This document shows, piece by piece, positions 18,684 to 29,586 of a stretch of 64,000 nucleotides of DNA. Source of the stretch: Symploca sp. SIO1C2 (GTDB lineage: Bacteria > Cyanobacteriota > Cyanobacteriia > Cyanobacteriales > Coleofasciculaceae); assembly GCA_010672925.1 (NCBI GenBank), contig JAAHFP010000004.1, forward strand, positions 221,848 to 285,847, in the 5' to 3' direction. Position 1 is the stretch's first letter. The number at the start of each line of letters is the position of its first letter. A model generated the notes under the pieces. It made no database searches. It worked only from the letters and a program-made list of their open reading frames with translations, and had not been told where the DNA came from. The translations under genes were made by a program, and so were the position numbers.

Positions 18684-21600
18684 ATGCCCTATCGCTTGAA
18701 AAAGTTTCTGAGTCTATTCCTTACCACTTCCCTGCTGTGTTTGGGTTCTCATCTATTACCGACTGTAAGTAGTATCCCGACAGCACAGATTTTAGCCCAA
18801 GCGCAGGCAACTCAAGATAGGGCAGATGAGGCGCAGCGATTATATCAAACAGGAGTCGAGCAACTCAATAGGGGTCAATTTGGCGAAGCATTGGAGACTT
18901 TTAAACAAGTTTTAGTAATTTTTCAAGAAATAGGTAACCGGGTAGAGGAAGGAAATACCCTCAATAATCTGGGAGCAGTTTACAGCAAACTAGGCAAGTA
19001 CCAACAGGCATTGAATTATTTCCAGCAAAGTTTGGCTATCTCCCAAAAAATTGGCGCTCGTTCAGTACAAGGAGCTACCCTCAATAATCTTGGAGAAGTT
19101 TACCGCAACTTAGGAAAGTATCAGCAGGCATTGGATAAATTCCAGCAAGCTTTGGCTATTGCCCAGGAACTCGGCATTCGTGCAGGAGAAGGGTCTACCT
19201 TCAATAATTTGGGGTTAGTTTACCATGAGCTAGGACAATATCAACAAGCATTAGACTATTACCAACAAGCTTTGGTAATCCAGCAGGAAATCGGCGCTCG
19301 TTCAGTACAAGGAGCTACCCTCAATAATCTTGGGGAAGTTTACCGCAACCAGGGAAAGTATCAGCAGGCATTGTACTATTACCAGCAAGCTTTGGCTATT
19401 TCCCAGGCACTAGGCAATCGCTTAGCAGAAAAAACCACCCTCAATAATCTTGGGGCAATTCACCACAATCTAGGACAATATCAACAAGCATTAGATTATT
19501 ACCAACCAGCTTTGGCTATTGCCCAGGAAATTGGTGATTCCTTAGGAGAAGGGACTACCCTAAATAATCTTGGGGAAGTTTATCGCAACCAAGGAAAATA
19601 TCAACAAGCATTGGATTTATATCAGCAAGCTTTGGTTATTCACCAAGAAGTAGGTGCTCGTGCAGAGGAAGGAACTACACTCAATAATCTTGGGAGTGTT
19701 TATTACAACCAAGGACAGTATCAGCAGGCATTAGATAAATTCCAGCAAGCTTTGACTCTCTCCCAAGAAATAGGCGATCGCTCAGGAGAAGGCAGAACTC
19801 TTAATAATCTGGGGTTAGTTTACGACAATCTAGGAAAGTATCAGCAAGCGTTGGATTACTTTCAGCAAGCTTTAGTTATTCACCAAGAAATCGGCGATCG
19901 TGCAGCAGAAGGCAGAATTCTCAATAATCTGGGGTTAGTTGACTACAACCAAGGAAAGTATCAGCAAGCATTAGATAAATTCCAACAAGCTTTGGCTATT
20001 ATCCAAGAAGTAGGTGATCTGGCGTTGGAAGGGGTTACTCTCAATAATCTGGGGTTAGTTTACAAGAATCTAGGAAAGTATCAGCAGGCATTGGATTACT
20101 ATCAACGAACTTTGGTTATCTTACAGGAAATAGGCGATCGTGCAGGGGAAGGGTCTGCACTCAATAATCTGGGAACAATTCACCGCAAGCAAGGCAAGTA
20201 TCAGCAGGCATTGGGTTACTTTCAGCAAGCTTTGGCTATCTCCCAAGAAATCGGTGCCCATGCAGCAGAAGGGTCTGCACTTAATAATCTGGGATTTATT
20301 TACTATGACCTAAATCAGTATACCAATGCCGAAAAATACGGATTTGCTGCTATTGAAGTTTTAGAGTCTCTGCGCTTTGGATTACGTGATACTGATAAAG
20401 TTGCCATCTTGGAAACCCAAGCTAGCAGCTACTTAGGATTGCAAAGAACTCTAGTCACCCAGAATAAGTATAATACTGCCCTAGAAATTTCCGAACGAGG
20501 AAGAGCAAGAGCTTTTATTGAGTTACTAGCACAGCGCTTATCCCCCAAAACTACTGAACAAATCACGATTAAACCACCTACCCTCAAGCAAATTCAACAA
20601 ATTGCCTCCCAGCAAAATGCCACTCTAGTTGAATATTCCCTTGTTGCAGATCAACTCTACATCTGGGTAATCCCCCCTACCGGTAAGATTGCCTTCCGTT
20701 CAATAGAACTCAACTCCTTAGAACAATCCTTAGCCGACTTAGTGCAAACTAGCCGGGAATCAATGGGTATCAGAGGTCGTGCTAGCATTGGCGTGGAATC
20801 TAAACTAGGAGTAGACCAAACCAAACGCCTCCAACAACTCTACAACCTACTGATCCAACCTATTGCTGAACTTCTCCCGACAAACCCCGATGCTCAAGTT
20901 ATCTTCATCCCTCACCAAGAACTCTTTCTCGTTCCCTTCCCCGCGCTGCAAGATGAGTCTGGTAACTACTTGATTGATCAACACACCATCCTCACTGCAC
21001 CCTCAATTCAAGTCCTAGAATTAACTCGTAAACAACGAGCCAAGGCTAAGGGAGAGGAACTACTAATTGTTGGCAATCCTACCATGCCCAGCATCTCTCT
21101 GAAATTTGGAGAGCAACCCCAACCATTATCCAACTTACCAGGTGCTCAACAAGAAGCGATCGCGATCGCTAAATTATTCAATACCGAAGCTCTCATTGGC
21201 AGTCAAGCTACCGAAACCACCGTTAAATCCCAATCTTCTAACGCTAGCATTATCCATCTTGCCACCCACGGCTTACTAGATTACGGACCAATCCAAGGAA
21301 AAGTCAGATTAGACATACCTGGAGCCTTAGCTTTAGCACCATCGAATCAAGATGATGGCTTACTCACTGCTGGAGAAATCCTTGATTTGGAACTGAAAGC
21401 GAAACTAGTGGTACTGAGTGCTTGTGATACAGGTAGAGGAGAAATTACCAGTGATGGAGTAATTGGCTTATCCCGTTCCTTGATTAATGCCGGAACTCCC
21501 AGCATTATTGTCTCCTTGTGGAAAGTTCCCGATGCACCAACCAGGGACTTGATGCAGGAGTTTTATCAGCAATGGCAACAAGGTGGGAATAAAGCCCAAG

Positions 21601-21689
21601 CCTTGCGCCAAGCGATGCTCAAAATTAAACAACAGGATTCTAATCCCAAAAACTGGGCAGCTTTTACACTTATTGGGGAAGCAGAATAA
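18684..21689 (+). CDS. Secreted TPR-CHAT protein (caspase-like)
   Basis: A 1001-residue protein. An N-terminal signal peptide (FLSLFLTTSLLCLGSHLL) is followed by 13 TPR units, 11 of them near-identical 40-residue repeats (GxTLNNLGxVYxNLGKYQQAL), also visible as 120-bp DNA repeats. The C-terminal CHAT caspase-like protease domain has the dyad His862 (LATHG) and Cys914 (LSACDTG). CHAT proteases act in bacterial immunity and programmed death; a signal peptide points to the periplasm or cell surface. The gene lies between two nearly identical 97-100 bp direct repeats, suggesting it can be lost or moved as a cassette. Repeat homogeneity predicts copy-number variation between strains. Confidence 0.9.
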   Translation: MPYRLKKFLSLFLTTSLLCLGSHLLPTVSSIPTAQILAQAQATQDRADEAQRLYQTGVEQLNRGQFGEALETFKQVLVIFQEIGNRVEEGNTLNNLGAVYSKLGKYQQALNYFQQSLAISQKIGARSVQGATLNNLGEVYRNLGKYQQALDKFQQALAIAQELGIRAGEGSTFNNLGLVYHELGQYQQALDYYQQALVIQQEIGARSVQGATLNNLGEVYRNQGKYQQALYYYQQALAISQALGNRLAEKTTLNNLGAIHHNLGQYQQALDYYQPALAIAQEIGDSLGEGTTLNNLGEVYRNQGKYQQALDLYQQALVIHQEVGARAEEGTTLNNLGSVYYNQGQYQQALDKFQQALTLSQEIGDRSGEGRTLNNLGLVYDNLGKYQQALDYFQQALVIHQEIGDRAAEGRILNNLGLVDYNQGKYQQALDKFQQALAIIQEVGDLALEGVTLNNLGLVYKNLGKYQQALDYYQRTLVILQEIGDRAGEGSALNNLGTIHRKQGKYQQALGYFQQALAISQEIGAHAAEGSALNNLGFIYYDLNQYTNAEKYGFAAIEVLESLRFGLRDTDKVAILETQASSYLGLQRTLVTQNKYNTALEISERGRARAFIELLAQRLSPKTTEQITIKPPTLKQIQQIASQQNATLVEYSLVADQLYIWVIPPTGKIAFRSIELNSLEQSLADLVQTSRESMGIRGRASIGVESKLGVDQTKRLQQLYNLLIQPIAELLPTNPDAQVIFIPHQELFLVPFPALQDESGNYLIDQHTILTAPSIQVLELTRKQRAKAKGEELLIVGNPTMPSISLKFGEQPQPLSNLPGAQQEAIAIAKLFNTEALIGSQATETTVKSQSSNASIIHLATHGLLDYGPIQGKVRLDIPGALALAPSNQDDGLLTAGEILDLELKAKLVVLSACDTGRGEITSDGVIGLSRSLINAGTPSIIVSLWKVPDAPTRDLMQEFYQQWQQGGNKAQALRQAMLKIKQQDSNPKNWAAFTLIGEAE

Positions 21690-21742
21690 GTGCGATCGCG
21701 ATCTTGTAGGTTTGGTTGAGCCCGATAGTAAAACCCAACAAA

Positions 21743-21842
21743 TTTTGTGGTATTATTTTGAATAATAGGATAGTTGTGCGCCTGTAAGGTCGAGTCAGAT
21801 AAGAAATGCGATCGCTATGACAGGCAAGATGCCTGTTCCACA
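21743..21842 (+). repeat. Direct repeat copy 2 flanking the CHAT gene (100 bp)
   Basis: Second copy of the repeat at 18411-18507, same orientation, differing mainly by a 3-bp HIP1 extension (GCGATCGC). It runs straight into the 29-bp tandem array. Confidence 0.88.
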
Positions 21843-21962
21843 GTTTTTACAGGCAAGATGCCTGTTCCACAGTTTTTACAGGCAAGATGCCTGTTCCACA
21901 GTTTTTACAGGCAAGATGCCTGTTCCACAGTTTTTACAGGCAAGATGCCTGTTCCACAGTTT
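21819..21962 (+). repeat. 29-bp tandem repeat x5 with AGGCAAGATGCCT palindrome
   Basis: Five units of ACAGGCAAGATGCCTGTTCC plus ACAGTTTTT. Each can form a small hairpin followed by T5, so the array could act as serial terminators downstream of the CHAT gene. There are no spacers, so it is not CRISPR. Relatives occur at 18485-18507 and 45649-45710. Confidence 0.9.
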
Positions 21963-21994
21963 GAATTTTGAATTTTGAATTTTGAATTTTGAAT
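21963..21994. repeat. Heptamer array (TTTTGAA)
   Basis: Four TTTTGAA-type units lie just after the kinase stop codon (kinase on the minus strand). Confidence 0.85.
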
Positions 21995-21996
21995 TA

Positions 21997-23451
21997 TTAA
22001 CCTTGCTCCAACCGTTCAAGTAGTTCTTCGGCAATTTGATACCAATCCTCTCGTAACTGGGCATCTTCTGGTTGACTAGTCAGACTGCGCCCTTGTATTT
22101 CTGGATGTTGGGCGTAAAATAAATCATTGACTTGCTGATAAAAACTTCCTTCATCCTGATTAAGTGCTTGGACTCGCTCAACAATTTTCTGCTGTCGTTC
22201 TTGTTCTGAGGAATTGAGGGAAGGACTAGGCTGGTTGGGTAAGTCGATTTCTGGTAAGCCAATCTCTGGCAACTGGGGAATTTCCGGCAACTTGAACTTA
22301 GGTAACTGGAAGAGAAAAGAGCCTAATTTACTCACAGCTACAATTGCAACTATAGTCAACAAGGCAATTGCCATGACATTTCTGATCACCTGCAATTCAT
22401 TGCCAGTAGACTGCTGCTTTTTCTGGAAGAAAGTGGTAAAAGTAGTGAGAATTTTCTTACCCGGTGCCATGACTAGGGTATGAGCAGGGAAAAGTATACT
22501 CTTCGGCTTCGCAGGCTGAGGACGGGTAACTACGGGGACAGGAGTTTTGTGAGAGGGGTTATAGGTTCCCAAAGCTTTGAGTACTTCCTTGGCTGACTGG
22601 TAGCGATCGCGGGGTCGATAAGCCAGCATTTTCTGCAATACTGAGTTAAGAGTAGGGCTTAGGCTAACTTCTTGCTGCCAATTCCAAGTTCCTCGGGAAA
22701 TATTGTACAGCTCACCAGGCTCTTTCCCTGTGAGCAAGACTAAAACTGTTACCCCCAATGCATAAAGATCACTGGAAGGGTAAGCATTCCCTTCTCGCAA
22801 TTGCTCATCCGGAGCATAACCTTTTTTGCCCACAACCGTACCCACTACTCCTATCTGGGAGTGGGAAGTAGCAGTCACTGCCACCTGTTTAACGCAACCA
22901 AAATCGATTAAAACTGGCTTGCTATCGGAGCTTCGTTGAATTAGATTGTCTGGAGAAATATCTCGATGGACAACTTGTTGAGTGTGGAGATATTCCAAAA
23001 CCGGCAGCAGTTGTCTGAGTAGTTGAATAACTTCTGCTTCAATAAATCGCTGTCCCTGCTCTAATAACTGACTGTAGGTTAAACCTTCCACATAGTCTTG
23101 CACCAAAAGTAAGGAGTCATTACCCTCGGAATTAGACTGAATTAATTCTCGAAAGCGAGGGATCTGGGGATGCTGTAGATGATAGAGCATACCTGCTTCC
23201 CGCTCGAATAGTTCTTGAGCTTTGCCTAACTCTTTATGACTTTGGGATTGGGGAACAAATTCCTTGAGAACACAATGTTCACTGTACCGATTAAGGTCTT
23301 CCGCCAAGTAAGTGCGTCCAAAACCACCGCTGCCTAATTCCCGTACTATGCGATAGCGGTTCTGGATAATTGAGCCAGAGACAAGGGCAGAGGAACGAGG
23401 CATCACAACAGGCTTTACGGTTTTGGTGTTTAAATTCGGGAAAGGGAACAT
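21997..23451 (-). CDS. Membrane-anchored Ser/Thr protein kinase (Hanks type)
   Basis: A 484-residue protein. The kinase domain (about 33-300) has the glycine loop GSGGFG at 40-45, the lysine motif VLKEF, the catalytic loop VVHRDISPDNL, and DFG in IDFGCVKQ. A basic/proline linker, one membrane span near 360-390 (MAIALLTIVAIVAV) and a short Pro-rich, Gln-rich tail follow. The catalytic set is complete. An inner start at Met17 (MPRSSALVSG) is also possible. Substrate unknown. Monocistronic and convergent with the CHAT gene. Confidence 0.9.
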   Translation of the reverse strand: MFPFPNLNTKTVKPVVMPRSSALVSGSIIQNRYRIVRELGSGGFGRTYLAEDLNRYSEHCVLKEFVPQSQSHKELGKAQELFEREAGMLYHLQHPQIPRFRELIQSNSEGNDSLLLVQDYVEGLTYSQLLEQGQRFIEAEVIQLLRQLLPVLEYLHTQQVVHRDISPDNLIQRSSDSKPVLIDFGCVKQVAVTATSHSQIGVVGTVVGKKGYAPDEQLREGNAYPSSDLYALGVTVLVLLTGKEPGELYNISRGTWNWQQEVSLSPTLNSVLQKMLAYRPRDRYQSAKEVLKALGTYNPSHKTPVPVVTRPQPAKPKSILFPAHTLVMAPGKKILTTFTTFFQKKQQSTGNELQVIRNVMAIALLTIVAIVAVSKLGSFLFQLPKFKLPEIPQLPEIGLPEIDLPNQPSPSLNSSEQERQQKIVERVQALNQDEGSFYQQVNDLFYAQHPEIQGRSLTSQPEDAQLREDWYQIAEELLERLEQG

Positions 23452-23558
23452 CTGATAAGGAACGCAGGTATATTTAATACCTACAAGCCAAAATTCCCTA
23501 TTCCAGAATCTTAACGGAAAATGAGAATTGGGAATTGGGAATTGGGGATATTCCGTAG

Positions 23559-23681
23559 GGGCGCACCGACGTGCGCCCTCAACCGACGTGCGCCCTCAAC
23601 CGACGTGCGCCCTCAACCGACGTGCGCCCTCAACCGACGTGCGCCCTCAACCGACGTGCGCCCTCAACCGACGTGCGCCCA
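23559..23681. repeat. 17-bp tandem repeat x7 (GACGTGCGCCCTCAACC)
   Basis: Seven near-perfect tandem copies with no spacers, upstream of the kinase. All frames are open through it, which creates spurious ORFs. Confidence 0.9.
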
Positions 23682-23726
23682 ACCATACACTGTGCCACTA
23701 TTTAGGGTTTGCTACAGGAAGTCTGA

Positions 23727-23908
23727 CAAGGGGACAAGGGAGACAAGGGGGACAAGGAAGACAAGGGGGACAAGGAAGACAAGGAAGACAAGGAGGACAA
23801 GGGGGACAAGGAAGACAAGGAAGACAAGGAGGACAAGGGGGACAAGGAAGACAAGGAAGACAAGGAGGACAAGGGGGACAAGGAAGACAAGGAGGACAAG
23901 GGAGATAG
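23727..23908. repeat. Nonamer tandem array (GGACAAGGR / GGAAGACAA)
   Basis: About 20 units of 9 bp. A multiple of three keeps all six frames open and gives collagen-like Gly-Gln-Gly or Arg-Lys-Thr artefacts. The same unit recurs at 26264-26455, 51104-51272 and 63816-63966. Confidence 0.9.
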
Positions 23909-24092
23909 TAGTTGTAAAGAGCCCAAAATTTTCATCATTTGTGCTCATATGGGTGAGCTTGTCGGTCCTAAAACCTTGGACTTGCATTGGAAAAAGAATG
24001 CTTCAAACCTTTATCTGACAACGCTCCTGCTTTTATTCTCCCAAGCCCTATTTATTCACCAACAACCAACAACCAACAACCAACAACAAATA

Positions 24093-24127
24093 CAAAAACT
24101 GGCGAGAATAATTACCTCCTCGCCAGC
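24093..24127 (-). terminator. Rho-independent terminator of the porin gene
   Basis: On the minus strand CTGGCGAG and CTCGCCAG form an 8-bp stem (24119-24126 with 24099-24106), followed by TTTTTG, 40 bp after the porin stop codon. Confidence 0.8.
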
Positions 24128-24166
24128 CTAAGCTCTCATTCTTTCTAGGTGTTTAAGTCAAAGGGA

Positions 24167-25969
24167 TTAGAAACTAAAGACGGTGCGGATAGTTCCTACA
24201 AAAATGGTGTCGTTGTTGTCGTTGTGTTCTGGGTTAAGAATCACCAGTAAACCGGGGGTAATGGCAATATTTTTGCTGAGCTTATAGCGGTATAAACCTT
24301 CGATGTGGTAGGAAGTATCCCCATCTCGACGAGCACCAGTAGGTAATTCACTACCACGGGCGCGAGGTGGCATACCAAAGATGAAACCTAGCTTACTGCC
24401 TTTGCTGCCTACGTCTACAATTCCGATATTAGCAGCCCAGTTCCAAATTTCCCTGTCAGTTCCTCGTGGTACTACAACCCCGTCGATTGCAACATTAGCT
24501 TCTTCCAATATGGCATTTTGGTAACCGACCCAACCACCGATAGAGAGTTTGCCAAACTTGATGTTTGCCTCAACACCATAGGAATTAGCGGAAGTTGCAG
24601 CACCACTATCAAAGGGGCGTCGAGCGAAACCACTACCTGTGCTGCCAGTAACGTTAATATCTCCTCCTCTGTAATAGGAGTTGGCGTAAGTTGCAGCTAC
24701 AGTAATGTTATCAGTTGGCTTGAGGGTTAGCTGACCCATTGCAGCATAATTGCCGTTGAAGAGTCCAAAATCGTCGTTAGGATTGTTGGCATCGTCAGCA
24801 AAGTAAGCTCCTGTGAGTTCTGCGAATTCACTCAGTTTAAAGGCAATGGCTCCACCACCACCGCCACCGACACGGTAGAGGGGACTGAAGCGTCCAAAAC
24901 GGGAAATAGCACCACTACCACTACTTCGGAACACTGGATTGACTACATCAAATAAAGTGTCTTGAAGCTCACCTGAAGTAGCGTCAATCTGAACCTTGAT
25001 TTTGTCTCCGATAGGGAAACGATACCAGAGTTCAGCAATCTCAACATCGTTATCATTGTCACCATCAAAGGATAAGCGAGTCATATTTGTGCCAGTAACA
25101 TTACTATTAAACTGGCTGATATTCCTGGCTTGTAAGCGGGTTCTTAGTTTATCTTTTCCGGTAAAGCTAGTCTCAAAGTTTAAGCGTACCCGGTCTGCAA
25201 AAATGGTGTTGACATCCAAGTCTTCCGTTGGCGTATTAGGACTAGCAACAGCAACCGTGTCACCAAAAGCATCTGCGATCGCAAAAATTACTTCACCTTT
25301 AAGCTTGGTAGTAGTGGAGAACTGATGGTCTTCCAAAAATGCTACCCGTGCATCTAGGTTATCAACCCTGGTTCCCAATACGGCTAGTTCAGCATCGAAC
25401 TCTTGAATCAAGGCTCTAAGTCTTTCTAAATCCTCTTCAGTAACCACACCACCAGCCGCAATGAGTTCCTGAATCCGGTCCAAACAAGCTCTTAAACCAG
25501 CAGCAAATTCGTAACGGCTAGTCGGACGATTACCTCGGAAAGTGCGATCGGGATATCCCACGATACACTTATAATCTTCTACTAGTTCCCGTAGAGCATC
25601 GTAAGCCCAGTCTCCTGGGGAAACATCGGTAAGCTCAGTAATACTGGTGAGCTGAGATTGACTTTCAATCTCTTCTTCGTCGTTGAGTCCTTCACTGTAG
25701 GACTCGATCTGGTCTAAAACTTGATTGGCGTTGTCTGAAGCTGGTAGTTGCTGAGCTAAGAGGCTATTTTCTGACAAATCCAACACTTCATTGTCAGAAG
25801 TCGAGAAGGATTCAGCTGTAGGTTCTACTGTGCCGATAGCTTCATTGATTGTGTTAGCTGCTGCTTCCTCTGGTAAAGTTTCCGCAGCATAAGTGCTGCT
25901 AGCCGCTAATAAGGATACTCCCAAAAGAGCTGGAGTGATTTTCAAACTATTCCAGAAAATTTTTGACAT
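24167..25969 (-). CDS. Outer-membrane porin, SLH + OprB type (iron-uptake porin family)
   Basis: A 600-residue protein. Residues 1-28 are a signal peptide ending STYAAE; 30-108 are an acidic linker. An SLH domain (about 112-165: LTDVSPGDWAYDAL, then GYPDRTFRGNR) binds peptidoglycan-linked polymer. About 178-213 are a coiled coil. An OprB-like beta barrel runs to the C-terminal Phe (RTVFSF), the usual outer-membrane insertion signal. Such proteins are the major cyanobacterial porins and some are needed for inorganic iron uptake; substrate here is not shown. It has its own terminator (24093-24127) and a duplicated motif in the promoter region. Confidence 0.93.
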   Translation of the reverse strand: MSKIFWNSLKITPALLGVSLLAASSTYAAETLPEEAAANTINEAIGTVEPTAESFSTSDNEVLDLSENSLLAQQLPASDNANQVLDQIESYSEGLNDEEEIESQSQLTSITELTDVSPGDWAYDALRELVEDYKCIVGYPDRTFRGNRPTSRYEFAAGLRACLDRIQELIAAGGVVTEEDLERLRALIQEFDAELAVLGTRVDNLDARVAFLEDHQFSTTTKLKGEVIFAIADAFGDTVAVASPNTPTEDLDVNTIFADRVRLNFETSFTGKDKLRTRLQARNISQFNSNVTGTNMTRLSFDGDNDNDVEIAELWYRFPIGDKIKVQIDATSGELQDTLFDVVNPVFRSSGSGAISRFGRFSPLYRVGGGGGGAIAFKLSEFAELTGAYFADDANNPNDDFGLFNGNYAAMGQLTLKPTDNITVAATYANSYYRGGDINVTGSTGSGFARRPFDSGAATSANSYGVEANIKFGKLSIGGWVGYQNAILEEANVAIDGVVVPRGTDREIWNWAANIGIVDVGSKGSKLGFIFGMPPRARGSELPTGARRDGDTSYHIEGLYRYKLSKNIAITPGLLVILNPEHNDNNDTIFVGTIRTVFSF

Positions 25970-26061
25970 AACGTCCTCGTAGTCCTCACACCGAATAGAT
26001 TCTAGAAAAGCACAACTTGATTTTAATCAGCGATGGTATTCTAGCTCTTTACTATACAAGA

Positions 26062-26111
26062 AAAGCCTTACACTTTTTGGCATAGTAAAGCCTTACACTT
26101 TCTAGCATATG
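26062..26111 (-). promoter_or_regulatory. Two tandem 25-bp motifs upstream of the porin, candidate operator
   Basis: AAAGCCTTACACTTT occurs twice at a 25-bp spacing, each followed by a GGCATAG/AGCATAT variant, about 95-145 bp before the porin start. A duplicated site in a promoter region suggests regulator binding or a short tandem duplication. Confidence 0.35.
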
Positions 26112-26186
26112 TTCTGTAAAAAAGATACAGTTTTTGCGAATCTATTGGGTTAAGAGAACTTTAACAATAACTCAAGTAATAATTAA

Positions 26187-28046
<1,860 letters not shown>

Positions 28047-28075
28047 TCCCCAATGACTATAGTCTGTCCTTAAAT

Positions 28076-28113
28076 AACAAACAACAAACAACCAACAACA
28101 AATAACCAACAAC
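28076..28113. repeat. CAACAAA/CCAACAA repeat between dnaE-C and the ligase gene
   Basis: AACAAAC/AACCAAC heptamer-like units, also found at 24058-24092, 26195-26232, 51285-51335 and 63699-63738. Confidence 0.8.
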
Positions 28114-28118
28114 AAAAC

Positions 28119-29465
28119 TCAAATTCCCGCCAGCAAAGAAGTATGAGCATGGAAACCTTTAGACTGGAGATCAGCAACAGTTGCTCTACAATCTTGTATC
28201 CAATATTTAGAGTCAAAACGAACAAATTGATGCTGTAGAGGAGCGGCTACCGTGGCCAAGACTGGTACTTTGGCTTGATTCTTTTCTCCTGAGTGTTCTT
28301 GTAAAATTGTTTTGAGATGAGCCAGTTGACTTTTGTTCAACTGTTGCGGCTTCAGTTCCACCATCAACATTTGTACTTGTTCAATGGCTTCAGCATCCTC
28401 AATAATGAATTGTTTTTTTTCATCTCGTTGATCTACCTTACCCCAAATAATCAAACGGGCATCAACTTGTATTAGTGAGCTAATGCGCTCATAACTTTTG
28501 GGAAAGACCACCCCCTCAGCTTGCCCTGTTAAATCTTCTAGATGGACAAAGGCCATCTGTTCACTATTTTTCTTAGTAAGGTGAGGTTTCACTTCCGTTA
28601 GCATCACAATGGCACTCACCATGGTCTTTTTGTTTTGTTCAGCTAATTCTGCCAGGTTAATCGGAGAGAACACCTTACCAACATGGGGCACTGACTTTAA
28701 AGGATGGTCGGATACATAGAAACCTAGCAACTCTTTTTCTAAACGTAACTTCTCTTGGGAGGAAAAATCATTAATACCAATAGTTCTCGGAGCAGTTTTC
28801 CACGCATCTTTATTCCCATTGGGCTCCGGTGTTGCAGTTCCTAAAAGGTCAAAAATATTAATTTGCCCACTATCTCGGTCTTTAGCCCTATCCTGAGCCC
28901 AACTGATGACCAAATCAAGGTCATGGATTAATTGTTGACGGTTAGGGTCAATGGAGTCAAAAGCACCACAGTAAATTAAAGCTTCCAAGCCACGGCGGTT
29001 AACTGTGCGCAAATCGACGCGGTCGCAAAAATCCGCAAATGATTGAAAGGACCCCTCTTGAGCACGAGCCTCTAAAATACATTCAATCGCCCCTTGACCC
29101 AAATTCCTGATCGCCGAGAGCCCAAACAAAATGTTCTCCGAAACTGGTGTAAAATCCAAATCGGAGCGGTTAATATCTGGTGGTTCTACCTCAATCGACA
29201 TAGTAGAACAAGTAGCAATATATTTCTGCACTTTGTCACTACTGCCACTACTAGCCGTCAATAAAGCTGCCATGTACTCAACAGGATAGTTAGCTTTGAG
29301 GTAAGCAGTCTGATAAGTAACATAACCATAAGCAGTGGAATGGGATTTATTGAAACAATTGGACGCAACCTTGCCATTCCCTAGTACAAAGTTATGGTCT
29401 TGCTCTAGACCAATATCATAGACCGATTGATTTCCTAATGATTTGCGACCAATTATTTTAACCAT
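28119..29465 (-). CDS. dnaE: DNA polymerase III alpha subunit, C-terminal half with split-intein IntC
   Basis: A 448-residue protein. Residues 1-36 are the C-terminal piece of the DnaE split intein ([24 protein letters not shown] block, ending VASN) and residue 37 is the nucleophilic Cys+1 of [15 protein letters not shown]. The Asn36 and DHNF histidine needed for splicing are present; the penultimate residue is Ser, as in the fast Npu-type inteins. The extein continues with helix-hairpin-helix and OB-fold ([20 protein letters not shown]) regions. The N-terminal half is encoded elsewhere and joined by protein trans-splicing to give the replicative polymerase, a hallmark of cyanobacteria. Confidence 0.96.
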   Translation of the reverse strand: MVKIIGRKSLGNQSVYDIGLEQDHNFVLGNGKVASNCFNKSHSTAYGYVTYQTAYLKANYPVEYMAALLTASSGSSDKVQKYIATCSTMSIEVEPPDINRSDLDFTPVSENILFGLSAIRNLGQGAIECILEARAQEGSFQSFADFCDRVDLRTVNRRGLEALIYCGAFDSIDPNRQQLIHDLDLVISWAQDRAKDRDSGQINIFDLLGTATPEPNGNKDAWKTAPRTIGINDFSSQEKLRLEKELLGFYVSDHPLKSVPHVGKVFSPINLAELAEQNKKTMVSAIVMLTEVKPHLTKKNSEQMAFVHLEDLTGQAEGVVFPKSYERISSLIQVDARLIIWGKVDQRDEKKQFIIEDAEAIEQVQMLMVELKPQQLNKSQLAHLKTILQEHSGEKNQAKVPVLATVAAPLQHQFVRFDSKYWIQDCRATVADLQSKGFHAHTSLLAGI

Positions 29466-29505
29466 AGTTAAGAATTAAGAATTAAGAATTAAGAATTAAG
29501 AATTG
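29464..29505. repeat. Heptamer array (AATTAAG), six units
   Basis: Directly abuts the dnaE-C start codon and so occupies its ribosome-binding and promoter region. Confidence 0.9.
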
Positions 29506-29586
29506 GTTAATTTGGTTGAAGACTTCTCCTTTTAAATGAGTGGGACTGGGGATATGCTTAAGGTATCATTTATGTCTGCTGATTGA

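Noticed and set aside
21819..21962. CRISPR-like 29-bp repeats
   Set aside because: Units are directly abutting with no unique spacers.
23559..23681. CRISPR or integron-like 17-bp repeats
   Set aside because: Perfect tandem copies without spacers or integrase.
23521..24018. Long ORFs rich in GQG, RKT or SSLSPL across the nonamer array
   Set aside because: They follow from a 9-bp repeat with no stops in any frame; there are no flanking domains or ribosome-binding site.
28047..28115. Extended hydrophobic N-terminus of the PGM1-like ligase
   Set aside because: It is encoded by TTGTTGT-type repeat DNA shared with many intergenic sites; the inner ATG at 28046 fits better.
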